Shown: positions 31,800 through 41,416, numbered from the stretch's first letter. The stretch is DNA of 62,915 nt from Verrucomicrobium sp. BvORR034 (GCF_000739635.1 NZ_BATQ01000020.1:1-62915); one strand, 5' to 3'. A program made the numbers and translations. The notes: generated by a model from the sequence alone, not told the origin.

Positions 31800-32798
31800 A
31801 TGAACACGCTTTCTTCCCTGTTGGAGCATCCTTCCCGTCGTCAGTTCATCCTCCAGGGCTTGGCGGCCACTGGGGCGGCCTTGGTGGGAGGTCCGGCGGT
31901 GGCCGCGCCTTCGGCTACGGCTTCGCAACCCGTTTCGGAGTCGCTGGTGACCACGCTTTACGGCACGCTCGATGAGGCACAACGGAAGGCGTTGTGTTTT
32001 GATTTTGACCACGCGCTGCGGTCCAAGGTCGACAACAACTGGCACATCACCCCCAAGCCCATTCGGGACGTGCTCAACAAGGATCAGCAGGCGATGGTGC
32101 GGGAGATCTTCGACAAGCTGCACAGCGACGAGTACAAGGCCAAGGTCTGGGAACAGTTTGACCAGGATAACAAGGGGGACGGTGGCTTTGGAAGTGCCAG
32201 CATCGCCCTTTTCGGGGAGCCAGGGAAAGGCAAGTTCGAGTTCGTGCTAACGGGTCGTCACTGCACGCGCCGTTGCGATGGCAACAGCCTGGCGGGCACG
32301 GCGTTCGGTGGCCCCATCTTCTACGGGCATGCCGCCAAGGGTTTCAATGAAAAGCCGGATCATCCGGGCAACGTGTACTGGTACCAGGCCAAGCGGGCCA
32401 ACGAGGTATTCGCCGCGCTGGATGGCAAGCAGCGGGAAATGGCGCTGCGGCCGGAAGGTCGCGGGGAGGCGGGCAATGCCACCGTGAAGCTGACGGGGCG
32501 CAAGACCGGCATCGAAGGCATTCCCATGACAGAGCTCAGCTCCGACCAGAAGGACCTGGTCCGCAAGGTCCTGGCGGATTTGCTCCTGCCCTTCCGCAAG
32601 GAGGATGCCACTGAAGCGCTTGGCTACATCGAGAAGGCGGGCTTTGATCACCTGCACATGGCTTTCTACAAGAACCAGGACGTGGGCAACGACGGCGTCT
32701 GGGATGTGTGGCAGCTCGAAGGGCCGTCCATGATCTGGTACTTCCGTGGCGATCCCCATGTGCATTGTTGGGCGCACATCAAGGATGGGGTGGCGTGA
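31800..32798 (+). CDS. DUF3500 family protein, Tat-exported
   Basis: The ATG at 31800 gives 332 aa. The N-terminus has a twin-arginine signal (SRRQFILQGLAATGAALVGG). The mature part carries the DUF3500 features: LDEAQRKALCFDFDH, FGEPGKGKFEFVLTGRHCTRR, FGGPIFYGHAA and PSMIWYFRGDPHVHCW. Several His residues in LTGRHCTRR, YGHAA and DPHVH could form a metal site (inference). The biochemical role of DUF3500 is not established. The gene stands alone between repeats. Confidence 0.88.
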   Translation: MNTLSSLLEHPSRRQFILQGLAATGAALVGGPAVAAPSATASQPVSESLVTTLYGTLDEAQRKALCFDFDHALRSKVDNNWHITPKPIRDVLNKDQQAMVREIFDKLHSDEYKAKVWEQFDQDNKGDGGFGSASIALFGEPGKGKFEFVLTGRHCTRRCDGNSLAGTAFGGPIFYGHAAKGFNEKPDHPGNVYWYQAKRANEVFAALDGKQREMALRPEGRGEAGNATVKLTGRKTGIEGIPMTELSSDQKDLVRKVLADLLLPFRKEDATEALGYIEKAGFDHLHMAFYKNQDVGNDGVWDVWQLEGPSMIWYFRGDPHVHCWAHIKDGVA

Positions 32799-32833
32799 GG
32801 ATTTTCTATTGCGCATCATTCCTGCATTGAACG

Positions 32834-33298
32834 ATGCGCAATGCGTGCGAATCGAGTCATCTCCCAGTTGCCGTTGTGGCGTCTTCTGAATCCCTGCTCA
32901 GACTGTCCCTCTTGCTGTGCATTGCGTTCATGACGGGATGTGCTGGCACCGGCAGCCAGCCGCCGGACCAGTATGCTTGCAAATGGGAGGCACCATTTGG
33001 CCCTCAGTTCAACAGCATCGATTTGGCGAATGGAGTGGATGCCTGGGAAGCAGATCTTCTGGTCGGTCTTTATTTCTCAAAGTATGTGGGAGAATGCGGT
33101 GCTCATTCACCCGTGTTCAGGATGCGCAATAGATGGCATTCGAACGTCGTAGCAGGACCAAGAGGTCAAGCTTTGCCAGACATCACCGTGGACGCGAAAA
33201 CTAGCGTTGTGCGGATGAAGAAGTGCCCTGACTCGAAGCCTCCTTGGCCTGAGCTTCGTGAGAGGATCTTCTTCCTTGACCGGTTGTGGCAGAGATAA
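32834..33298 (+). CDS. Lipoprotein of unknown function
   Basis: This encodes 154 aa from the ATG at 32834. The hydrophobic segment ends CIAFMTGC, a lipobox with the Cys near residue 36; the N-terminal part before the hydrophobic region is unusually long, so a later start is possible. No family was recognised. It follows the DUF3500 gene by 35 bp. Confidence 0.5.
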   Translation: MRNACESSHLPVAVVASSESLLRLSLLLCIAFMTGCAGTGSQPPDQYACKWEAPFGPQFNSIDLANGVDAWEADLLVGLYFSKYVGECGAHSPVFRMRNRWHSNVVAGPRGQALPDITVDAKTSVVRMKKCPDSKPPWPELRERIFFLDRLWQR

Positions 33299-33729
33299 TC
33301 GACTCCTTAAAGGGCACTGAAATCGGATCTGTTCCGTTGCGATTAAAAATGCCGATGGACTTCCCCGGGATGTGAGAGCCTTGGCCTCCCTAAGCGGCGA
33401 GATTGGATCGCTACGCCAGTCCATCGCGGTAGATTGAATCCGAAAGCCCGATTCGTTCAGGGATATTCGTGGTGGGCAGGCTTGATGAGGCCGGGCCTTC
33501 AGCCCTCAATGAGTCTTTGATCTGCAAACCTTGGGCGATGCCCAAGGCTGAAATGAGGCCGGACCCTTCGGTCCTTCTGAACCTGTGATTCCGCCGACTG
33601 GAACCTAAATGTGCCAGGTCCGCGGTGACCCCAATTTGAAACCCATTGGCACTCGTAACAGCGGCGCCACCACGTTTCCTTGATGGGATTGATCCCTTGA
33701 TTTCCCAGACATGATGTACAACGTGATCC
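33299..33729. repeat. Gene-free stretch with a palindromic repeat unit near 33518-33590
   Basis: No gene is visible. AACCTTGGGCGATGCCCAAGG (33525-33545) is a near-perfect palindrome, followed by a GGACCCTTCGGTCC hairpin. On the opposite strand the unit reads hairpin, CGGCC, TTTCAGCC(TTGGGC), like the units at 6855-7200 and 35310. Confidence 0.55.
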
Positions 33730-34176
33730 ATGTTCGTTTTACCTGTTTGGCTACAGAGCGTCGTGATGGCGCTTTCTTTCGTGCTTTCGACGGGTTGTTT
33801 CCTGACAGGCTGTAAGCTCCCTCAGCGCACCCCTCATTGTGCCTTTTCCGACGCTGAAACCATGGTGCCCTTTGGAGTGTGTCTGCTCGCGGCAGAGCAC
33901 TATGTTGCCCACAAAGAGTGGCCTCTTTCACAGGCCGAGCTTGAGGCGCAAAGTGCCCAACTGTTGAAGGAACTGGAAAAGAGGTCGGATCTCGCTCCTG
34001 AAGAGAAAGAGGCCTGGGGAAGTTTCTTCAGTCACATCACTCGTCTAACTTTTCGCAGGCAAGGCGACTCTCTCAAGCTGCGCATCGAATTCCGCATCGA
34101 CGGAAAGACGTTTCGCCGGACCGTCGTGTTGAAGCCGGGGGCCGAGGTGGACGCGATTTTGGAATCATCAGCGTAG
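33730..34176 (+). CDS. Putative lipoprotein of unknown function
   Basis: This encodes 148 aa. A hydrophobic start (VVMALSFVLSTGC) offers a lipobox, with a second possible Cys in FLTGC. The mature part has a helical region (AELEAQSAQLLKELEKR), then strands (RQGDSLKLRIEFRIDG). No family was recognised. It is an orphan gene flanked by repeat-rich DNA. Confidence 0.55.
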   Translation: MFVLPVWLQSVVMALSFVLSTGCFLTGCKLPQRTPHCAFSDAETMVPFGVCLLAAEHYVAHKEWPLSQAELEAQSAQLLKELEKRSDLAPEEKEAWGSFFSHITRLTFRRQGDSLKLRIEFRIDGKTFRRTVVLKPGAEVDAILESSA

Positions 34177-34293
34177 GGAGTGGGCGCTCGTCAGCTTCTT
34201 CTTTCGATGACGGTGACACGTGGATTGACCGGGACGCAGGCCATGTCATGGTCCCGCCTCTTGAACGAGAACCATTCAACTGGACTATTCCCT

Positions 34294-34947
34294 ATGAGCG
34301 ACGGATTTCTCCACAAGTACTTTCTCAACAATGCCAACAAGCGGCTGCACAAATGGGTGCATTACTTTGACATCTATGAGCGGCATTTTGCCCGTTTTCG
34401 GGGCAAGTCGCCGGTGATCATAGAGATTGGCGTCTTTGGCGGCGGTTCACTGGCCATGTGGAAGGAGTACTTCGGTCCCGGGAGCCGGATCATTGGCATC
34501 GACATCAATCCGGAATGCAAAGCGCATGAAGGGGAGGGGATCGAGGTGTTCATCGGCAGCCAGGATGATCCCGCGATCATTGAGGCCATTTTTGCCAAGT
34601 ATCCTCACGTGGACATCGTGCTGGATGACGGCAGCCATATGATGCAGCACATGATCCGTTCCTTTGAGCTGATGTATGACCGGGTCAATCCCAACGGGGT
34701 GTATATGGTGGAGGACACCCACACCTGTTACTGGAAAGAGTACGAAGGCGGTGTGGGGCGAGAAGGAAGCTTCATGGAATTCGTGAAGCACAAGCTGGAC
34801 GAGATCAACGCGGTGCACACCAAAGGCGTGTTGCCCATTTCCGAGTTCACCCGTTCGACGGATTGCATCGCCTGCTACGACAGCATCGTGGTTTTCGAGC
34901 GACGACGTCAGGGCCAGCGCCAGGCACCGATCACGACGCCCATGTGA
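34294..34947 (+). CDS. Class I SAM-dependent methyltransferase
   Basis: The ATG at 34294 gives 217 aa; an in-frame ATG at 34243 would add 17 residues. The SAM motif is VIIEIGVFGGGSLAMW, motif II is IIGIDINPEC, and VDIVLDDGSHMMQHMIRSF is the metal/acceptor region seen in macrolide O-methyltransferase and rhamnosyl O-methyltransferase relatives. It probably methylates a small molecule or sugar. No biosynthetic partner genes are adjacent. Confidence 0.8.
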   Translation: MSDGFLHKYFLNNANKRLHKWVHYFDIYERHFARFRGKSPVIIEIGVFGGGSLAMWKEYFGPGSRIIGIDINPECKAHEGEGIEVFIGSQDDPAIIEAIFAKYPHVDIVLDDGSHMMQHMIRSFELMYDRVNPNGVYMVEDTHTCYWKEYEGGVGREGSFMEFVKHKLDEINAVHTKGVLPISEFTRSTDCIACYDSIVVFERRRQGQRQAPITTPM

Positions 34948-35624
34948 GTGGAAGCGGAGGGGGCGGTGGTGGTGAGTCAGAGTGTGCGCCGGAGCGGTGC
35001 TTTTTTCGCCGTTGTACGCGGCATCTTAATACAAGCGCATCGGGCAGGCGAAAGCGGCGCTTCACGCACGCACTCCACAGTTCCGCATGCGGGACCAGGC
35101 TTTTGGGAGTGGTGGGCAGGGGTGCATCTGGGAGCTTCCGATGTCGGAGGTGTGGCGAAGGCGGGGAGGTTGTCTTTCGGTGCTCGCAATGACGTCCACG
35201 GCAGGATGCCGAGAACAGCCCGCAGGATGCGTGCGCACCCAATACGTGGGCGCCATACGCATCTTGAGGTGCAAGGGAATCACGCGTTCCAGCGGCTGAG
35301 AGGCGAACGACGAGGAAGCCCATCCCTGAAAGGGATATGTAACACAGCCCAAGGTTGCCGAGCTGCAAGCGAGGCCACCTTGGGTAGAAAGGCTAAATCG
35401 GTCAGGTGTGGAAGCCAGAATGATTTTCTTCAATCTCTAGGTTTCAATGGTGCCCATGAGTGCCGATTTGGTGGGGTCTGTGTCGAACCCGTGGCGCTAT
35501 GGCGTGAAGAGAGGAATGGGTTTCGTTGGTCGTGGCGGGGAGGTTATCATCGACCGTGGGCCCCGACGAACTTTGCTTTTGCCCAGGGCAAGAACCGCTT
35601 CGGCGTGACCGTCTTCCCTACTTG
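34948..35624. other. 677-bp non-coding stretch with a palindromic repeat at about 35310-35385
   Basis: No convincing gene is seen on either strand; open frames lack recognisable domains. The segment at 35310-35385 has CCCTGAAAGGG, ACACAGCCCAAGGTTG, GCAAGCGAGGC and CCACCTTGGGTA in order, the same architecture as the units at 6855-7200. Confidence 0.55.
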
Positions 35625-36008
35625 ATGAACACTGAACCATCCTCCATCGGCCCCCTCTTGATCCGTCACGAAGGGCATACCGCACGTGAGCGCAGCACCT
35701 GCGGTTGGCGGGACCGGCTCATCAGCCATGAAGATGCCCCGCTCTCGCCAGCGGCTTGGGCGCATGCGGTGGATATCGATGGAGCCCGGCTGCATTATCA
35801 CAGGCGTTCGACGGAGCTCTACTATGTGTTGGAAGGCAGCGGCCATGTGACGCTGGATGGGGTGGAGGAACCGGTGAGCAAGGGGTCTCTGGTTCACATT
35901 CCGCCGGGTGTGGTTCACGGTGCCCGTGGCAAGATGCGGGTGCTGGTGGTCGGCATCCCGGACATTGCCGAAGATGACTACTTCGAGGTTTCGGAGCCTT
36001 TGCCTTAG
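35625..36008 (+). CDS. Cupin-domain protein
   Basis: The ATG at 35625 gives 127 aa. Both cupin motifs are visible: LHYHRRSTELYYVLEGSG with two His and a Glu, and LVHIPPGVVHGARG with the third His. It is a small single-domain metal-binding barrel; the substrate is unknown. It may be an isomerase or a small-molecule sensor. Confidence 0.82.
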   Translation: MNTEPSSIGPLLIRHEGHTARERSTCGWRDRLISHEDAPLSPAAWAHAVDIDGARLHYHRRSTELYYVLEGSGHVTLDGVEEPVSKGSLVHIPPGVVHGARGKMRVLVVGIPDIAEDDYFEVSEPLP

Positions 36009-36144
36009 AGCCTGTTTGGACGTTCTGGCCAGCCAGCAGGTTCTTCGGCAAGTGACCGAGCAACTGGGCTTTGAGATTCGATTCATCCAGGGGCCGTGTG
36101 AACTCTTGTCCACGGCAGGGATATCACCTTGAGCCACTTTCGTT

Positions 36145-37482
36145 ATGCCTTCCCGCTTGTTTCTCTGGTCTCTTGTCTCCGCCTTGGCGGGATTTCTTTT
36201 CGGGTTCGATACGGTGGTGATCTCCGGGGCGGAGAAGACCATTCAGCATCTCTGGGGGCTGAGCGCGGAGATGCATGGGCTGGCAATGGGGGCGGCACTC
36301 TGGGGCACTGTGGTGGGCTCTCTGGCAGGCAGTTGGCCCACTGACCGGTTCGGGCGGAAACGAACGCTCTTGGTCATCGGGGTTCTGTTTCTCATCGGGT
36401 CTGTATGGTCGGCCTTCGCGAACGAGGTCTATTCTTTCATGGTTGCGCGGTTTCTCGGTGGCATTGCCATCGGAGTGTCCACCGTGGCGGCCCCGCTCTA
36501 CATCGCTGAGATCTCACCTCCAGAGAGCCGGGGCAGGCTGGCGGGCATGTTCCAGTTCAACATCGTGTTCGGCATTCTCGTCGCCTTCTGCTCGAACTAC
36601 CTGCTTTCCGGGCTGGGCGATCACGCCTGGCGCTGGATGCTGGGGATCATGGCGGTGCCGTCTGCAATCTACACGGGGGCCTGTTTCCTCATCCCAGAGA
36701 GTCCGCGTTGGCTCCTGACCCGCGGCGCGGACCGTCGAGCGGGTCTGGCGGTGCTTCGTCAGGTGCACCCAAAGGCACCGGAGGCGGAACTAACTGCCAT
36801 GGCTGACGTGATGACCGCGTCAGCCAGCGAGAACTCTGCATCCAGTCGGGGCTTTTGGTGCCGTGAAATGCGGACTCCCATCCTCATTGCGTTTCTGGTC
36901 GCCTTCTTCAACCAGCTCTCGGGCATCAACGCCATCCTGTATTTTGCACCCCGGATTTTTGAGCTCACGGGGCTCGGCCCCCAGGCCGCCCTCTTACAGT
37001 CGGCCGGGATCGGGGTGACGAATCTCATTTTCACCTTTGCTGGCCTCTGGCTGATTGACCGCGTGGGACGCAGAACGTTGCTCTACGTGGGCTCGTTTGG
37101 CTACATCCTCTCCCTGGGGTTGACGGCGTGGGCGTTTTACTCCGGCCACTATTCGATCGTGCCCGCGTGCATCTTTGCCTTCATCGCCGCTCACGCTGTG
37201 GGGCAGGGGACGGTGATCTGGGTGCTCATCTCGGAGATCTTTCCGGACCGCTTTCGTGCCATGGGGCAGTCGTTGGGGAGCTTTACCCACTGGATCTTTG
37301 CCGCTTTGCTCACCACGGTCTTTCCCCTGGCCGTCACCGCCTTCCATCCGGGCGCGGTGTTCCTCTTCTTTTGCTTCATGATGATCCTCCAGCTGGTTTG
37401 GGTGAAGCTGATGGTGCCCGAGACGAAGAACCGCTCACTGGAGGAAATCCAGCGGGATCTGATGGGAGGACAGAAGTCCTAA
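36145..37482 (+). CDS. MFS sugar porter
   Basis: This encodes 445 aa with twelve predicted spans. The family signatures are GFLFGFDTVVISGA in span 1, DRFGRKRTLL in loop 2-3, PESPRWLL before the central loop, GINAILYFAPRIFE in span 7, DRVGRRTLL in loop 8-9 and VPETKNRSLEEI at the end. This is the XylE/GalP-type proton-coupled sugar importer group. The sugar cannot be assigned. Confidence 0.92.
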   Translation: MPSRLFLWSLVSALAGFLFGFDTVVISGAEKTIQHLWGLSAEMHGLAMGAALWGTVVGSLAGSWPTDRFGRKRTLLVIGVLFLIGSVWSAFANEVYSFMVARFLGGIAIGVSTVAAPLYIAEISPPESRGRLAGMFQFNIVFGILVAFCSNYLLSGLGDHAWRWMLGIMAVPSAIYTGACFLIPESPRWLLTRGADRRAGLAVLRQVHPKAPEAELTAMADVMTASASENSASSRGFWCREMRTPILIAFLVAFFNQLSGINAILYFAPRIFELTGLGPQAALLQSAGIGVTNLIFTFAGLWLIDRVGRRTLLYVGSFGYILSLGLTAWAFYSGHYSIVPACIFAFIAAHAVGQGTVIWVLISEIFPDRFRAMGQSLGSFTHWIFAALLTTVFPLAVTAFHPGAVFLFFCFMMILQLVWVKLMVPETKNRSLEEIQRDLMGGQKS

Positions 37483-37658
37483 ATCAGGCTGCCCTCGTTC
37501 GAGGAAATGGAATTGTGTCCCGGAAAGACCACCAGGGGAAGGTTGGCATCCGATTGAATGCAAGGACGTTAGCATGCGTCCATCTCAGTCAACCACAGGG
37601 GAATGTTGATCCTGTTCCGGCCGCAGACCAGCTTTCCCCTGCTTCAGACCCATCCCCT

Positions 37659-37823
37659 ATGAAATCTCTCCTCACCTTAGGCATGGCCCTTGCGGCCACT
37701 ATTCTGTTCAGCAGTTGTTATCACCACTACCCTCACCACGGTCACGACCATGGGCGTCGCGACTTCAATCGCGAGCGTCATCATTCGAAGAAAAATCACC
37801 ATGACCATCACGACCGCTACTGA
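37659..37823 (+). CDS. Small His-rich lipoprotein
   Basis: The product is 54 aa. A short signal peptide ends LFSSC, a lipobox with Cys near residue 20. The mature 34 residues contain about a dozen histidines (CYHHYPHHGHDHGR and later HHDHHDRY) with Arg, Lys and Asp. This composition suggests metal binding at the cell envelope. It is followed by a strong GC hairpin. Confidence 0.6.
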   Translation: MKSLLTLGMALAATILFSSCYHHYPHHGHDHGRRDFNRERHHSKKNHHDHHDRY

Positions 37824-37846
37824 GAGGCCACCTGATCGAGAGGGAC

Positions 37847-37870
37847 CCCGGCGCTCTTCGCAGCGCCGGG
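37847..37870 (+). terminator. Terminator-like hairpin after the His-rich lipoprotein gene
   Basis: CCCGGCGCT pairs perfectly with AGCGCCGGG across a 6-base loop. No T-run follows, so it is a weak or factor-dependent terminator candidate. Confidence 0.45.
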
Positions 37871-37957
37871 CGGAGGAAAGCTTCGTGCGCTGCCAAAAAA
37901 GCGTGGCGGGAACACCGTCAGGCTGTGTTAACATGGAGTGAATTTGGATTGGCAGTC

Positions 37958-38413
37958 ATGAGTCGAATGAGGCTTGCAGTCATCGCCCTGGGAGTGTTGC
38001 TGGTGATCGGGACGGCGGGAGCGGTCCTGAAGTGGTGCCAGATGGAGGCGCGACCCCGGGTGACCATGGCGGAGATCAAGCTCTACAACTGCGAGTTTTC
38101 GGAAGGGCTTGCCAACACGGTGCGCATCCCCGGTGGCATGGTCTCTACCATTCAGATCAAGGAGAGCCCCAAGGTGCCTGTGAGGATTCTGGAGCTCAAA
38201 CTGGATCCCGGAGCAGCCCGGCCCCTGAGCATCTTTTTCCACTCGGGCACCCCTTTGTCGACAGCAGCGAAAGACGGGGCGGTCAAAAACCAGCTCCTTT
38301 TTGACCAGGCTTCCAAGCACACGGAGCAGATGCTCGTGGTAGGGCCGCAGGGCGGCAAAATTGTCATCGAGCACCGGCACGAGCGCGGGCCGGTGCTCCT
38401 GACCTTTAAATAA
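37958..38413 (+). CDS. Membrane-anchored protein of unknown function
   Basis: The ATG at 37958 gives 151 aa; GTG 37925 is also in frame. One N-terminal span (LAVIALGVLLVIGTAGAVL) is followed by an extracytoplasmic domain of mostly strands. No family was recognised. Confidence 0.55.
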   Translation: MSRMRLAVIALGVLLVIGTAGAVLKWCQMEARPRVTMAEIKLYNCEFSEGLANTVRIPGGMVSTIQIKESPKVPVRILELKLDPGAARPLSIFFHSGTPLSTAAKDGAVKNQLLFDQASKHTEQMLVVGPQGGKIVIEHRHERGPVLLTFK

Positions 38414-38432
38414 ACATTCCGGCGGGAACGGC

Positions 38433-39635
38433 CTACTGGGGCCGTGCCACCATGAGGCTGGTGTTGGCCGGCATGTTCAGGTAGCCGATGCCGAAGCTCA
38501 GTGGGCGGGGCCCCTGCTGCTGCTGAGCGCTGAGGAGGTCCGGCTGCTCGTATTCCTTGAAGATGTCCTGCACGCCCTGGTAGTTGCCGTAGAGGTTCAC
38601 TTTCCAGTTCTGCTCGATGAGGCTGCGGTAAGGCACACCGCTGGGGTCTTGCACGATGCCGCGGCTCTGCACGAGGATGAAGTTGCGCACGTTGGAGAAG
38701 TAGGACTCGTGCATGAGGTACGAGGCGCTCTTCGCCAGCGTCGCCGGGCGGCCCAGGCTGGTGGCATAGCGCAGGAAGGGGCCGTTGGGTTTCAAGGCGT
38801 CGTTCGACAGGTTTTGCGTGAAGTAGTAAATCCGCTTGGGGCCGTGCGGACCATTGATGCGAATGAGCAGGCCGGGTGACGTGCTCTGGGCGGCCGCAGA
38901 GATCACTGGAGTGCCGTTGTCATCCAGCCGGGCAGCCTCGATGGACTCCACCACGTGACCGGTGCGGGCGATGAAGACCAGGAACACGGGTAGCACCCCG
39001 CGGAATCGGGAGGACTGCAGGTCCTGGCGCATCTCCTTGGTGATGAAATAGGAGAATTGCAGGACGGTATCGAGCGAGTTCCAGAGGCTGTCCAGACCCA
39101 CGTCAATGTCCGCCTCTGTCACCGTTTCCCACGCAGGGAGGGGATCGCAGGCCTCCAGGCCGCACATCAGGTAGGTTTCTGAGTACGGGAAGAACACACT
39201 GGCGAAGAGAAAGTCCGGACCGCTGAAGGGGTAGAAAACGGCCGGACTGCCGCGGAGATCGCTCATCTCCGACTGCGCCCACTGATTGACGGGGCGGCCG
39301 TGACGCCACTCGAAATCCCGCCAGAGGGAGTTCATGCGCAGGGAATGGTTTTTCCAGGCAGCGGAGCTGCGGAGGTGGCCAAAAGCATCCTGCCCATTCA
39401 TGGGCGGCATGCCGGCCAGGAACCGGGCGGTGTCATTGAGCGCTGCGGACGCCACCGGCACGGCAACACCTGTGGCTGTGGGAAACAATTCCCCATCTCC
39501 CGCCGGTTCTGCGCGGAGCACCTGGGTGCCCGTTCCGGTGGGTTGCGCCGGCTTGGAGCTGCCGCAATGGGTGAGGGTCAGGAGGGGGAGGGAGACCAGC
39601 AGGGTCCGGAGAAGAGGGAGTATGCAGGGACGCAT
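38433..39635 (-). CDS. Putative lipoprotein of unknown function
   Basis: The ATG at 39635 gives 400 aa. The hydrophobic start ends LTLTHC, a lipobox with Cys24. The mature protein contains a conserved-looking stretch (YPFSGPDFLFASVFFP and YLMCGLEACDPLP) and a C-terminal half with FILVQSRGIVQDPSGVPYRS. It resembles proteins found across Verrucomicrobia and Planctomycetes without an assigned function. It is convergent with the gene before it and divergent from the APC permease. Confidence 0.7.
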   Translation of the reverse strand: MRPCILPLLRTLLVSLPLLTLTHCGSSKPAQPTGTGTQVLRAEPAGDGELFPTATGVAVPVASAALNDTARFLAGMPPMNGQDAFGHLRSSAAWKNHSLRMNSLWRDFEWRHGRPVNQWAQSEMSDLRGSPAVFYPFSGPDFLFASVFFPYSETYLMCGLEACDPLPAWETVTEADIDVGLDSLWNSLDTVLQFSYFITKEMRQDLQSSRFRGVLPVFLVFIARTGHVVESIEAARLDDNGTPVISAAAQSTSPGLLIRINGPHGPKRIYYFTQNLSNDALKPNGPFLRYATSLGRPATLAKSASYLMHESYFSNVRNFILVQSRGIVQDPSGVPYRSLIEQNWKVNLYGNYQGVQDIFKEYEQPDLLSAQQQQGPRPLSFGIGYLNMPANTSLMVARPQ

Positions 39636-39727
39636 CGCGCGCGAGACTAGCAGAGAACATGACAAGAGGAAGCGCAAAACCGTGCTTCTGCTCGCCAGCC
39701 CCGCCCGGGCATGCTACAGAGCCCCCG

Positions 39728-41041
39728 ATGCCGCCTGCCCGTCTCTCTTTCACCGCCGCAACGGCCATCGTGGTGGCCAGCATGGTCGGCACCGGCGTGT
39801 TCACCAGCGTTGGCTTTCAGCTGGCGGACATCCCTTCTGGTTTTCCCATCCTCATCCTGTGGTTGATCGGGGGCGTGGTTTCCTTGTGCGGGGCGTTTTG
39901 CTATGCGGAGCTGGGGGCCATGATGCCACGGTCGGGCGGGGAGTACCATCTGCTCTCCCGTGCGTACCATCCGCTGGTGGGATTTCTGGCGGGGTGGATT
40001 TCCCTCACGGCTGGCTTCGCTGCTCCCATCGCGGCCGCAGCCAAGCTCTTTGGCAGCTACACGCATGGCATTGTGCCGGGCCTTAACGAGACCGCGCTTT
40101 CCGTGGGGCTGGTGCTCGTCATCATGGGGGTGCAGCTCTGCCACTTGAGGTTCATCGAGCGTTTCCAGCTGGGCTTCACCATCCTGAAGGTCACGCTGGT
40201 GATCTCGTTCATCATCGGCGCGTGCTGGCTGGGTCAGGGGCGTTGGGAGCTGCTGCAACCCCGCCCGGGTGACGGGGCTTATTTCCTCAGCAAGCCTTAC
40301 GCAGTGGCCCTTGTCTTTGTCATGTACGCCTATGCCGGGTGGAACGCGGCCTCCTATATTGCTGGAGAAATCGAGAACCCGTCCAAAAACCTGCCGCGTG
40401 CGCTCATCATTGGGACATCGGCCGTGACCTTTCTTTATGTCGCCCTGAACGCGGTCTTTCTGGTGGGCGCGCCCTGGCAGGAGATGACGGGCAACATGCA
40501 GAGCGCCCTCATCGCCGGGCGGGCCATCTTTGGCCAGCGTGGCGGGGATGCCATGGGGACCCTCATCGCCTTCGGCCTGGTGGCGCACGTCAGCGCCATG
40601 CTCTTCTCCGGCACCCGGGTGCTCCGCGTGATGGGGCAGGACCGGCGCATCTTGCGCTCCATGACCTACACCAATGCGGTGGGTGCCCCCTGGCTGGCGG
40701 TGCTGGTGATCACCCTGGTGGTGCTCACCCTCATGCTGACCGGCACGTTCGACCAACTCCTGTTGTACATCGAAACCCTGCTGCTCGGCTGCTCCCTCCT
40801 GTGTGTGCTGGCCGTGCCGTGGATGCGCTGGCGTCAGCCCGGACTGGAGCGCCCCTTCCGGGTGCCGCTCTACCCGCTGCCTCCGCTCATCTTTGCCGCC
40901 GTGGTGGGCTGGATGCTGTTTTCCCTGGTGATCCGCCGCCCGGTGGAAACTGCGTGGGGCGCGGCCACCCTGGTGGTGGGTGTGGTGATTTATTTCCTCG
41001 ATAGAGCAGGACGCCGACCGGAGCCCGGTGCAGAGCCATGA
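39728..41041 (+). CDS. APC-family amino acid permease
   Basis: The ATG at 39728 gives 437 aa with about twelve spans. The first span has the family signature AIVVASMVGTGVFTS (unwound GxG segment), followed by AFCYAELGAMMPRSGGEY and later FVMYAYAGWNAASYIAGEIE, typical of LAT-type amino acid exchangers or importers. The substrate is unknown. Its stop overlaps the next start (ATGA). Confidence 0.9.
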   Translation: MPPARLSFTAATAIVVASMVGTGVFTSVGFQLADIPSGFPILILWLIGGVVSLCGAFCYAELGAMMPRSGGEYHLLSRAYHPLVGFLAGWISLTAGFAAPIAAAAKLFGSYTHGIVPGLNETALSVGLVLVIMGVQLCHLRFIERFQLGFTILKVTLVISFIIGACWLGQGRWELLQPRPGDGAYFLSKPYAVALVFVMYAYAGWNAASYIAGEIENPSKNLPRALIIGTSAVTFLYVALNAVFLVGAPWQEMTGNMQSALIAGRAIFGQRGGDAMGTLIAFGLVAHVSAMLFSGTRVLRVMGQDRRILRSMTYTNAVGAPWLAVLVITLVVLTLMLTGTFDQLLLYIETLLLGCSLLCVLAVPWMRWRQPGLERPFRVPLYPLPPLIFAAVVGWMLFSLVIRRPVETAWGAATLVVGVVIYFLDRAGRRPEPGAEP

Positions 41042-41397
41042 AGCTGGAGTTCCCGGTTCTCTGCCACGCCTGGCAAGGTCTCGTTCACGTGGTGAAGACG
41101 CAGCGGCACGCCCGCTGGCATGCGCTCGTTTCCCTGGCGGTCATTGGCCTCGGCATGGGGTTGCAGGTGTCCCGCCTGGAGTGGCTCGCGCTGATCCTGG
41201 CGATGGGCCTGGTGTGGTGCGCGGAAATATTCAACACCGCGCTCGAGATCGTGTGCGACATGATCACGAAAGACCCTCATCCCTTGATTGGCCTCGCCAA
41301 GGATGTCGCTGCCGGGGCTGTGCTCGTGGCGGCATTCACTGCCGCTGCAATGGGCGCGGTGGTGTTCGTGCCGAGGCTGTGGGAGATGTGGAGGTGA
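41038..41397 (+). CDS. dgkA: Diacylglycerol kinase/undecaprenol kinase (DgkA family)
   Basis: This encodes 119 aa and overlaps the permease stop by 4 bp. Three spans and the signature AEIFNTALEIVCDMI (Glu, Asn and Glu of the active site) are present, with LIGLAKDVAAGAVL. It phosphorylates diacylglycerol or undecaprenol at the membrane, recycling lipid carriers. Confidence 0.9.
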   Translation: MKLEFPVLCHAWQGLVHVVKTQRHARWHALVSLAVIGLGMGLQVSRLEWLALILAMGLVWCAEIFNTALEIVCDMITKDPHPLIGLAKDVAAGAVLVAAFTAAAMGAVVFVPRLWEMWR

Positions 41398-41416
41398 CCT
41401 ATTTGGATGCCCCAAT

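Noticed and set aside
34948-35625. A 225-codon plus-strand frame between methyltransferase and cupin
   Set aside because: It crosses a palindromic repeat and has no recognisable domain or clear start signal.
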